64,000 nucleotides of DNA from Erpobdella octoculata. Its lineage: Eukaryota > Annelida > Clitellata > Hirudinida > Erpobdellidae. Below the pieces are notes generated by a model, which was not told the origin of the DNA, ran no database searches, and saw nothing but the letters and a program-made list of their open reading frames with translations. This document shows positions 35,902-45,808 of this stretch, one piece after another (within the stretch, counting starts at the first letter, position 1; every line of letters starts with the position of its first letter). The position numbers and the translations under genes are program-made. Where the stretch lies: positions 6,435,032 through 6,499,031 of the forward strand of contig OZ022245.1 in assembly GCA_963978895.1 (NCBI GenBank), in the 5' to 3' direction.

Positions 35902-37162
35902 AAATATTAATTATATTGTTAAAATCAATTTCATTAAAGTAATTTTCTTAAAGTTTAGATTATAATTTGTCATCTTGACAAATTAGCATCTTTGCAAACA
36001 TCTAAATTCCAATTGCAATAAAATCTAATTATCATAATTGTTATTACCAATTATCATTATATTAGAGTAGAATATTATATTATCATTTCTAAATTAATTA
36101 TTACATTAAAATATTTTTATTGCCGTTGCTATTATTGCATATTTTTTCAACTGATTCATAGTAGTATAAAACATTTTTTACCTATAAACAAATAACTTAC
36201 CCATGTACCTGAAGCCTTCGAGATCTTTGAAGTAAAAATAAAAAACCGGAAATGTGGTAAAGACACGCTTCTTTCTACACGTTCCCAACGAATACCAACA
36301 ATTCATTGCCACAAACTGAATCTAAATAAATATTTAATGAACCAATATACAGAATAATTATTTAAACAAGTGAACCGTTAAAAATATAAATATCATGACC
36401 TCCTAGCTGTATCACCAGTAAAGCCAGTATATAATAAATAGCTGCATTCAGTTATTCAATGACTCTCCTCTCCATACTTAATTAATTAATTTTAAAAAAA
36501 ATTAATCAAAATAAAAAATGCGATAAAAAAGATTCCCACTGTATCAGAATAAAATGAAGAAGTCATTTCAAAGTGCTCTTTAGCTTCCTTGCTCGGCACA
36601 GACCATGGAGCGTAAAACATGACAAACACAGCATCTTTCATAGGCAATGACTTGAGAATTTCCTCATTTCCAAACGGAAGATCTAATACTGAACTGTTGC
36701 TGTGGAAGAAACGAGACGGCAATGACCCGGGAGAAGTAATCTCAGGTCTTTCGTGATTATCACTGAATAAAAAAATATTGAAAAATAATTAAATCACGAC
36801 AATTCTCTGACTGAACTGGCATAGCAGAAAAACATTTTTCTGAATTAATCAAGCTGGTTTTTATAAAATCAACTTATAAAAAATTGAAAATTTGTAAAAT
36901 AATAATTATGCAAAAAATATATTTGCATGGAAAATTATTTATATGATTAGATTCACTGGATTAGTTATAAGTTACAACATTGTTTTAACCTTTAACCCCA
37001 CAAAAAACTTTTAGAGTAATAATTATATAATATTAATTGAAAATAAACTTACACAATAATGAGCTGGAAAAGAATATTAAAAATCAGAAGTGTGACAACC
37101 CACAACAAACGCTGTCTCTCCATCATATACTTTTTGAAACTTCTCCACTGTGGACGAAACAT
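30700..37162 (-). CDS. TXNDC11: TXNDC11-like thioredoxin-domain protein of the ER, 14 exons, complete
   Basis: Model of 847 aa. Exons: 37162-37053, 36762-36540, 36315-36201, 35853-35747, 35603-35510, 35110-35004, 34858-34790, 34245-34111, 33684-32908, 32227-32179, 32096-31954, 31568-31456, 31348-31271, 31123-30700. All phases close; the exon 8 donor could also be 3 nt earlier. An N-terminal TM helix (about 19-37) fits an ER membrane anchor. The first thioredoxin fold has WSVPS (90-94) in place of WCxxC, so it cannot be redox-active; the last keeps CGFC (654-657) in YSIWCGFC. The segment ELKKGPALLLFLP and the C-terminal coiled-coil-like helices match TXNDC11, which in mammals interacts with DUOX maturation factors and EDEM in the ER. 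The intron after exon 7 uses a GC donor (GAG|GCAAGT). Introns hold (GA)n and two AT-rich minisatellites. Confidence 0.93.
31881..31945. repeat. (GA)n microsatellite
   Basis: About 65 bp of pure GA, ending 9 bp before the intron side of TXNDC11 exon 11. Confidence 0.97.
32280..32386. repeat. ~110-bp dispersed repeat ending AGATAAAAGCGCTGGG
   Basis: Shares ATTAAAGTGTA and AGATAAAAGCGCTGGG in the same order with 45985-46066. Two copies in introns of unrelated genes (TXNDC11 and PIAS) indicate a short interspersed element. Confidence 0.5.
33930..34090. repeat. minisatellite of ~30-bp AT-rich units (TXNDC11 intron 8)
   Basis: Degenerate tandem units of AGAAGTAAAATGAATAAAA and GTGATTAAAT. Confidence 0.75.
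34265..34620. repeat. minisatellite of ~23-bp AATAAATCAATAATAATGTAGTG units
   Basis: About fifteen units alternating AATAAATCAATAATAATGTA and AATAAATTAATAAGAACATA. It lies in TXNDC11 intron 7, directly upstream of exon 8 on the minus strand. Confidence 0.9.
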
Positions 37163-37164
37163 AT

Positions 37165-38750
37165 CTGACAGTGGACCAGCTACACGTCATCCTCGAGCCG
37201 GCCTATCACATCAAAACACATGGTACGTTTGTGGCGTTATATTACAAAATAAGTTTACTGAATCGCTTTGGTCAGCAATCCCATCGGCTTTTTTTAACAA
37301 ACGCGGTAACGACTACAAATCCGTAAATAAGAACCTTAAAGAAGCCATAATCCTAGCTTTTTAACTTTTCCTCAAAGATACTGAAGGTCTTTCTTTGGCT
37401 GAACAATACATATGGTTAATTTATTTTTGAATATTATTAAAATGTTATTATTGTCATTAAGATAAAAATTAACTTTATGATTTTTACCCATTTCATTTAA
37501 GATATACATTCATTGAAACACATTTATATTATAATAAATTTTATTGATATAAAGAGTTAGATAGGTATTCTTCAGCTAGTAGTAGTCAACACAAAGACCG
37601 ATTTGATGAGTATTTCTGTAGCCCAGTGGTCTCAGGTCTCAAACACGCAGCCCGCCACTTGCGGCCCCACTTGATATCAAAGTTCAATGCATGTGCCGTC
37701 CCCCGTGACGATAACTAAAAAAATTAAAATAAGATTTGATAAAATAACAATTGACATTTTTGAAGTGATAGAGGATTTGTTCACAGCCACAGCGATGCTA
37801 ATGCATGGTCAGACCACTGCTCAGGAAATAGGTAAAGGTGCTCCTTCTATTGACCTTGCTTAAGAGAGTTTTACGCTGGCGACTGGCGACGCCGGTGAGG
37901 TTCGAACTGCCGACAGGCGAACGCTTTACCACTCCGCCACAAACCCCATCTATGTTCCACCCGATGACATAAACTATGGTGCCATGGTTCCATCTATCTT
38001 GAAGTTTTGTGAGGTTTCCGACTTTTTTCTCAAATACAAAATAATTTAAATCTATGGTCACTAATGTTTAAATCTAATATACTGGGCAATAATAAAATTA
38101 GCCTTTGTAGATAAAACAGTTTTTTTCAGATTTTTCATTCTTTTTTTTAAATCGGGGGAATATTTATTTATATCTATGACGCTGATGCTTCAAGACTATC
38201 GCTCGACTGTTTCAAATTTTGTAAATAATTCTTACTAATTTACTGACGTTGTAGCTTGTATTGTAATAATTTCTGTTTTGACGTAAATTAGTACGTGTTA
38301 ACAGTTTAGTGAAAGTTTTTGTTTATTTGTTTCTTAGTTGCTAAAAAACTCCAATTTGATTAGCGTCATCGTTCGTCGTTAATGAAAAATAAGCTAATTT
38401 ACCGACTAAAAGCTAAAGTAAAAGTAGCTAAACCCGTAGATCTCTCTCTAGCACTCAAAGCTAGTTAACTCTAGTTTAGTATAGCGCCATAAGTTATTTT
38501 CTTTATAAATCTGAAATATTTCTCAAATGTTTTAAGTAAATTCAGCAACAAATTAAATTGATTGATAAAGCTATTTTCCGTGTGTATAGAATAGATAATA
38601 ATCCTAAGAAATAAAAGAATAGCGAATGACTTGAATTGTGTTTATAATATGATAATAAAATTTGAAACAAAAGATTTTACAAAGTTACCTGAAAAACATT
38701 CATAGCATGCATTCATGCCTACACTGTCAATGATTAATGTAATGCCAGTT
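37165..38750. other. TXNDC11 upstream region with a SINE
   Basis: No protein-coding gene recognised. Contains a short CACGCAGCCCGCCACTTGCGGCCCC repeat scrap near 37640 and the SINE at 37880-37960; otherwise AT-rich. Confidence 0.4.
37860..37960 (-). repeat. tRNA-derived SINE head
   Basis: On the minus strand an A box (TGGCGGAGTGG) is followed by a B box (AGTTCGAACCT) at tRNA spacing, with GTAAAGCGTTCGCC between them. No acceptor-stem pairing. It differs from the SINEs at 7848 and 19753, so at least three tRNA-related families exist. Confidence 0.6.
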
Positions 38751-38759
38751 ACACAAAAT

Positions 38760-40371
38760 TAGGTAGTCGCATAAACGAAACGCGCCTGTGCGCGCAACGC
38801 CTGAACATTCAAGACTAAAAAGTTTATCAGGCGCAGTGGAACGAGCTAAAATGGTGTTACGGGATTGCTTATATCTCTGGATGTAATAAAGCCACAATAA
38901 AAATGGTTACATAAAAATAATTGTAAATCATGTCTGAACCCAAAATTGTCTATATAAATGAGTTTGCACAGTTCATTTTCCTTTCACTTTGATTCAAAAG
39001 TGAGTCTTTATTGATTTAAGGCTTTATTTCATAGGTCATTGACGCTAAAATATGGTTTTAGGCTTAAAAAATTTCGTTTCTTTTCTTCTATAACAATGTT
39101 AAATTTGGTAGCTACACTAACTCTCCCAGTTACACAAATCGAGTTTTAAGTTGATAGGGTGGTGCTTAAAATTTGAGCACCGCGCGCCAGCTAAACTCTA
39201 AGCAAGCTCTAGGAATTATATAGATTTTAGATAGTGTTTGAGTCTCTATATCTCGTCTTGGAGACCTCGCTGTAAAATAAATTTAGTTTCATTCGAAAGG
39301 TTATTATGTCTATTATAACATAGTAAAAATTCATAACACTGGCAAGTCTCTAACTATAAAAATTACTTCGTTAATGTAGATCGTGTAGCAGCGCATAACC
39401 CTAGGCGCAACTGACGTACATAATATCGATTTTAAGATAGTGTTTGAGTCTCTATATCTCGTCTTGGAGACCTCGCTGTAAAATAAATTTAGTTTCATTC
39501 GAAAGGTTATTATGTCTATTATAACATAGTAAAAATTCATAACACTGGTAAGTCTCTAACTATAAAAATTACTTCGTTAATGTAGATCGTGTAGCAGCGC
39601 ATAACCGTAGGCGCGCTGCAACTGACGTACATAATATAGATTTATAGATTTTAAGATAGTGTTTGAGTCTCTATAACTCGTCTTAGAGACATCTCAGTAG
39701 TATAAGTTTAGTTTCATTCAAAAGGTTATTTAATAACTTTAATGAACAAATGATGAAGACGAAGCCGTGGACTTTCTCACAATCTTCAAGCGCTTTCCTG
39801 ACAGACAGCCGCCTTAACTCCGCCTTGCTGAAAAAGGAGGAGGGCAATTATACAGATCAAGTTATGATCCGCGACAGAAAGTACTTTGATTCTCCTACAT
39901 AAACAAATATCAGTCTTAAAACAACAAGCAGACGGCGAACTACCGCGAGCTCATGCAGTGACATTCAGTTATGTGCTATGGCGCATGGGAAGCGAAATGC
40001 GTGGTCCCACTTTTAATAACTTTATATTTATCAAGTTTTTTGTTTGGAATTCTATTTCTAAATAAATTCATATTGAATATGAGAAACAGAAGGAATTCTT
40101 AACCCATACGCGCAAAGCCTTGTTAGGCGTTCTTTGCGCTGTGCGCTATGTGCACGCTGTAAACTACGCTTCTACGTTGTACCCCAGTTTTTAACGGACG
40201 CACGCAGTCCATGTTCGATCGAGGTATGCGAACTTTGATTAGCTATATCTTTTATTAAAATAACTTTTTTTAACACTTTAAGGTATATTTGAACTCAGAT
40301 TTTATACCTTTATTTAAAAATATTACTGAAATTAAAAAAAAATAATTTTGAAATTTTTATGCGACTACCTA
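38760..40371. mobile_element. 1612-bp inverted-repeat element, perfect 16-bp ends and 8-bp target duplication
   Basis: The left end TAGGTAGTCGCATAAA (38760-38775) is exactly mirrored at the right (40356-40371). Both sides carry CACAAAAT (38752-38759 and 40372-40379). I found no transposase frame. The interior holds a ~206-bp tandem repeat (39229-39730) and CpG-rich patches (GCGCGCAACGCC near 38790; ACGCGCAAAGCC near 40105). The duplication length suits hAT, P or Merlin; the TAGGTAG end fits none of the usual end motifs I know. Confidence 0.8.
39229..39730. repeat. 2.4 tandem copies of a ~206/219-bp unit
   Basis: Units start with AGATAGTGTTTGAGTCTCTA at 39229, 39435 and 39654. The first two are nearly identical; the third is more diverged and truncated. 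Lies wholly inside the 1612-bp inverted-repeat element. Confidence 0.9.
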
Positions 40372-40748
40372 CACAAAATCTTTTCAAAAACAACATGATG
40401 AAGTTACATATCTTGTGGCAACTGCAGTAAAGTTTCACATTAATGAATGGCACCTCCTTTTTTCTGCTTAGAAAAAGCAAAAAAAATGTGGCGACACTTG
40501 CATAAGAAAACAAATTTTACCATGATATAGAACAAAAAACGTTTGTTGTAAATATAGAAACTTTTAGAAGCGATAAATAGTATCATTCGATGAACTATTT
40601 ACATTGCAAATGTGAGTGACAAGATATACTGAGGATACAACTTAATTGAAATAGAGAACAATGGAATAGTTTTAATGTAAATTTATTTTAATAAAAGATT
40701 CTAAATTAACAAATTAAAAATTGAGCAAAGTTTGAAAGAAAACATAAT

Positions 40749-40809
40749 GGCACTTGTGCATAAGTGCGGGCATCGCCAATTTGTTGACATACGGCACGTA
40801 ACAAAGATA

Positions 40810-40860
<51 letters not shown>

Positions 40861-41119
40861 TCTTTTTAATTTGTATTTGAATTTAGATGTATCAGACGAA
40901 TACAATTTAAGAAGTCGCTTATTGCCTATAGTACCGGCAGTCCCGTATTAAAATTAAACCATAACATTAACCCTACCGCTAACCCTTTAGAAAATATGTA
41001 CATCTTTATTAATAATGAAAGAATCAATTGTTGTGGCAACAGCAGTTTGACTGCTTATTGCCCTGGCTACCGGCCGTATGTCAAGAAATTGGCGGTGCCC
41101 GCACTTATGCACAAGTGCC
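40749..41119. mobile_element. 371-bp MITE with ~45-bp inverted repeats
   Basis: Left arm starts GGCACTTGTGCATAAGTGCG and continues through CGCCAATTT to TTGACATACGGC; the right arm read inward begins the same and matches almost base for base. The loop holds a (TA)n array (40815-40856) and a CTAACCCT-like stretch. No clean target duplication seen. Confidence 0.85.
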
Positions 41120-41461
41120 TTCCATAAGACGTAACAATCTCTTTAATGGTGGCAGTTTTTACAATACTTCGAAGAATTAGCGCTTGAAAATTTAATATTT
41201 TCCTGTTTTCACATCATAGCTTTTTTAGAAAAAAATTATACCATTAAATTAGTTTTTCAAATAACTTGTCAGCAATCAATAGTACAACCCCAATATCTTA
41301 AAAATATACTGTTTTGTTTTTTTTTAATGACACTTCAGTTTATGTTTGAACCATTCAAATTTTTAAGACAAATTTTTAAATAATATTTCAGGTACTTGAT
41401 ATTTTGCTTTAATAGATTTCTGAAAGACGTGCATCAAATTTTTGAGACAATTAGTTTCAGC

Positions 41462-43704
41462 ATGGATCGTGGTAATTTACTGTTCAGATTTTTATTTTTT
41501 TTGTTTTATTCTAATGAAATTGTATTTAAGAGTTTTTTTTCTAAAATATTCAAATATGTTTGTAATTATATAAATATTATTATTATTACGACACAGGTTT
41601 TTACAGTAAAGAGCTTGCCAGTAAAGTTTTGCAAATACAGACCAAGCGTTACTACATTGATGTCAGACAGAACATAAGAATGAAGTTTTTTAAACTATCC
41701 GAAGTGGAAGAAACTGGTAGAAAGAACAAGATCACATTGGATGTAAAATGCGTGGCCGATTTTCATGACCAACTGACTGAGTTCAGTGAATTCTATTCAA
41801 CGCTGGGTAAAATTTATTCTTTTTGCATTTAGGTTGTGCTTTCCTGTTGGCTGGTCACAATAATGATTTTTATTCTATAAACTCATTTTAAGATTTATTC
41901 TCTTTTAATAAAGTTTTGTTTGTAAATACTTTTATCTTTGCTATTAAAAAAAACTGAATTTATTTTTTTTTTATTTCAGGTCCCCGCTCGTTTCAGGGAA
42001 ATAAGAAACAATTTTCTGAACCTCTAAAAAGTAAGGTTGTAAAGAGTGGTGATAGAAAACTTTATTTGGATCTGAAGGAGAATGCCAGAGGAAGATTTCT
42101 TAAAGTAATTTTTTTTTGTAAAAGAAATAAGTGTAATTAATAGTGCTAGTGAATGTTAGTTTATAGGTTTGTAGTTAATATCACCTAATTAGTTTCATTA
42201 CTATTTAGGTGGAAATTGGGTTTTTAAATTAGTGAACAAAGCTGGTGCATTTCTTTCAGCAACTTGATTTGTTTACATCAAAAATGGTTAATCTGAGGAT
42301 GAAAATTTGTATTTAAGATGATTAATAATAAGAAGATTTCATAACATTTGAACACAAAATATAAACATCATGAATATTTAAATTAGTTTTTTGTCCGTAA
42401 CTTTTAAAATGTGGTTTGGTGAGATTAGTTTTATTCAATAACAGAAAGCTAAATAGGCAGATAACATGAAATGGAACTGTTCTATATAAACAGATGGTTT
42501 TTCTGTTAACATTTAGAGAACAAATGGGTTTTACTTGACAGGTGTCGTTGACATTTGCTTCGCCGTCACCGGAAAAACAACATATAGTAATACCTGCACA
42601 AGGCATGATTGATATGAGAGATGCTTTGACAGAATTACTTAATGAGTGTGGAGCAGGAGATATGAAAGATGAAAAGAAGGATGGTGATGAAGAAGAGATG
42701 ATAGGTGATGGAAGAGGAGAGAAAAGTGTCGCTGAAAAGGAAGAGGGTGAGTTGTGCGGAAAGCACAGAACGAATTGTTGTAAAGGTTGAGCGAGATTTG
42801 TTAAATTTTTGTAACGGAGGTTCCGCGTGGATCGAACGAAGCAAGTATTTATTGTATTAAGTTTCTTGTAAAGCTTCATGAATGACTGAGTTTTAGTTTT
42901 GGAATATATTGTATGTCGAGGACCTATTAGAAAAAAAGAGATTACAATAGAAAAGAAAATTTCCAAAATATGTTTTTTTAAATATTGTAATTTTAGGTCT
43001 TGAGTCTTAAGTTTTCTGTTTTTTTATTTGTTATTTGAAAAAAGTGCTTGGATAAATATTGATAATTTCCTGCAAAGAAATTAATTAAATATCTTTTATG
43101 ACAGATGATGCTTCGAAAGTTATGAATTGTGAAGAGCAGACATATAAGTTCGATGTGAATGAAAACAAAAAAGGAACATTCTTGAAAATCTTTGAGGTTT
43201 GTTGAAAATTCAGAATTTCTAGTTTTATGTGTTAGCTAGACATAATAGTAGTCCGTCAGAAATGGCGAATCTTTCTAAATATCATTTTGTGATTGCAGTG
43301 CCACCTAACAGTTTCATGCAAAGTTATAACATGCATACAGATATAGGAAATTATTTGTTTTATAATTGGCAGTTTACATTGATTCCTTAATGGTGATGAT
43401 AATGATGAATTCCAATCCTTTGCTTTAAATCTTTATCTTGCATACCAAAAGTTGTTTGTAATCTTATCAATAATGTGTTATCGTTATGTAACAATATTGG
43501 TAGAAGATTTACATTTTAGGACGCAATAAGTTGGCATCTTGTTTTAATAATCTTTTTATTTGACAATTAATTCTATCTTTTATCATTAAATGTCTTTAAT
43601 ATATACTTGAACAGGCTAACAAGAATTTTGAGAAGTCGATAAGCATTCCTCAAGACTACTGGGATACATTTTTAACCCACCTGAAAAGGGCCACACAGAC
43701 GTAA
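41462..43704 (+). CDS. PURA: Pur-alpha family single-stranded nucleic-acid-binding protein, six exons, complete
   Basis: Exons 41462-41471, 41597-41806, 41980-42104, 42542-42746, 43105-43196 and 43615-43704 give 243 aa with matching phases. Three PUR repeats are visible: I in exon 2 (ELASKVLQIQTKRYYIDVRQN, then KITLDVKCVADFHDQL), II over exons 3-4 (RKLYLDLKENARGRFLK, then IVIPAQGMIDMRDAL) and III over exons 5-6 (YKFDVNENKKGTFLKI, then SISIPQDYWDTFL). Family members bind purine-rich ssDNA and RNA and act in transcription, replication and mRNA transport; repeats I-II form the nucleic-acid module and III dimerises. An unusually long acidic/lysine linker (~40 residues of D/E/K/G) separates II from III, and the Gly-rich N-terminus of vertebrate Pur-alpha is missing: the first exon codes only three residues and part of a fourth. 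A poly(A) signal lies at 43884. Confidence 0.95.
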
Positions 43705-43883
43705 TGCAGCTCATCCATGTTTCATGCTCCAGATAATAATGCTGAAGCGTATACATTTGAATGAATTATTAAACTGTTTTTTTTTCTTCTGACTCATGTT
43801 TGTGTATGTTTTTTCATGGTAATTTTTGTTAACTGTAACATTTTTGTAATGTATTGACGTGTTTTGAGGTTTGTATAACTTGT

Positions 43884-43889
43884 AATAAA
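43884..43889 (+). terminator. poly(A) signal of the Pur-alpha gene
   Basis: AATAAA 180 bp after the stop codon, followed by a TGT-containing stretch, in a position suited to cleavage shortly after 43900. Confidence 0.6.
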
Positions 43890-43949
43890 TTTTCAAAAAG
43901 TGTCCTGCTTGCTATGCGTTACTTGAATTTAACTACAGTAAAAGTTGGA

Positions 43950-45085
43950 GCCCGCTGTAAATGCCAAGGGCACTTCACTCCTTGAGTACAAAAAAAACCC
44001 AGCGAGAAAACACTGGCTGCCTGCAGAGAAGCCCGGAATAACGTAAAGAGGGTTGCCCGCAGATGTGCCAGTGACTACTTGCTGAAGCTTTGCGGCGACA
44101 AAAAGACCTCTGCAAGCTATGGAAACACTCGTGCCATGTACCAGGGGATAAAGAAAGCTTTTGGACCAAGTGTGATCAAAGTTGCGCCCCTCAGGCGACA
44201 TCATTAAGGACCTTGGCAGGCAGATGGAGAGATGGGTCAAGCACTATGAGGAGCTGTGTACTCTAGACAAAATGTAATCACAGATGCAGCTTTGAGGGCC
44301 ACCACATCGCTGCCTATCATAGAGCAGATGGACTCGCCAATCACCATCAATTTGTTGCGGGAAGGCGCCGGGCAGCTATGGAATCCCACCGGAAGTTGTG
44401 AGTTCTACCAAAGAGAGCTCCCTCCTTGGACATTTCCATATGCTTTTGCTTGAGTGCTGGGAGGAGGGAACAATACCTCAAGACATGTGCAATGTGAAGA
44501 TTGTCACTCTACAAGAATAAAGGCAACAGCAGTGACTGTAACAACTACTCTCCTCAGCACTGTGGGTAAGGCCTTCGCTAGAGTGGCCCTCAATCGCCTG
44601 CAAATACTTGCTGATCGTGTATACTCTGACTCACAGTGTGGGTTTCGGACAGGCGTTTGACCATCAAAAGCTGCGGGGGAAAATGCTGTGAGCAGCAACG
44701 TCCTTTGTTCCTTGCTTTCATTGACCTGATGAAAGCTTTTGACTTGGTCAGCCGGTCTGGTCTGTTTGCCCTTCTTGAGAGAATAGGATGCCCTCCCAAG
44801 CTTTTAAGGGTGGTCGAGTCGTTCCACCATGTCTCCAATGTAGACGTCCTGACGAAGACAAGGATGTCAAACATGTTTGCTATTCTTTCTAAGAGATGTC
44901 TGCGCTAGCTGGGACTTGTTTACAGGATAAATGATGGATGCATCCTAAAGGATATTCTCCATGGTAAGCTAGCCACAGAAACGCGTCCAACCGGACGACC
45001 CCTTCTGCGTTACAGGGTAGACAGGTGCAAACTCCATCGTCTCTAGAGATGCCAACTAGATCAGCAGTCAAAGAGAGAATAGTAT
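43950..45085 (+). mobile_element. decayed LINE ORF2 fragment (reverse transcriptase)
   Basis: Plus-strand pieces in changing frames follow reverse-transcriptase order: CSDYLLKLCGD-type upstream segment, KAFARVALNRLQ, QCGFRTG, LFLAFIDLMKAFDLVSRSGL (the A-box with FxDxxKAFD), LLERIGCPPKLLRVVESFH, then ILKDILHGKL and RPTGRPLLRY. Stops and frameshifts throughout. It sits between the convergent Pur-alpha and PIAS genes. Confidence 0.8.
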
Positions 45086-45099
45086 ACATATTTCTCTTG

Positions 45100-45808
45100 T
45101 TATTAAATTAAACAAGCCAAAATTGATATCTGGAGCATTTTATTTTATTAGGAGAAAATACTTATGCTGAAATTTTTTTATTGTTTTTGCATGGAGATGA
45201 AGATGACTGTGTTTCACTTAAGACAAGCTCCTCTCCCACCCACACTGAATAATTGCAAATAGCACTCCTTATCATGTCTAAACATCTCTCTTTGGGCACT
45301 TAATATACCTATTGAGAGCCCCATACTGCTGAACCATGACATTCAAAGTAAGCAACATTTATGCAGTTTAACAATACAGTAATTACAATGTAGATTTTTA
45401 AATTTAAATCAATTTGAAATTATAAGGGTACTGTATCTTTATTACTTTTCACACTTACATTACTAAACATTCATTCATTCTTTTAAAGCTGTACAACTCA
45501 TTTAATGTTTGTTTCTGTAAATCCTTAATTCTTTAAATAAGAACAAAAAAATAAGTTCTATGGAAAAACTTATGAAAAAAAAAGAGAGAGCGAGAGATAG
45601 AGAAAGATAAGAAAAATTCAAATTCATTACTGCATGCGAGAGAATATCATGAGGAAATATTAGAAAGAATCATCACAAGAGGTTCAACAAAACTTAAATT
45701 AGCAACCAATCGGGTTGATGCCATTGTTATTGTCACAATAATGTTACAGGAATAACTGGCAGACAGACAGAATCGAAGATCTGACATAATTAGTGTCGCT
45801 TGCTTCTT
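45100..45808. other. intergenic DNA between LINE scrap and PIAS 3' end
   Basis: AT-rich, with a short GAGAGAGCGAGAGATAGAG run near 45580. It probably contains the PIAS 3' UTR. No gene seen. Confidence 0.4.

Noticed and set aside
42322..42966. 214-codon minus-strand ORF, Ser/Pro-rich
   Set aside because: Antisense to Pur-alpha exon 4; the acidic GAA/GAT-rich coding sequence reads as Ser/Phe/Pro on the other strand.
44256..45089. Several ORFs of 65-95 codons between Pur-alpha and PIAS
   Set aside because: Pieces of one decayed LINE reverse transcriptase in different frames, plus its antisense.
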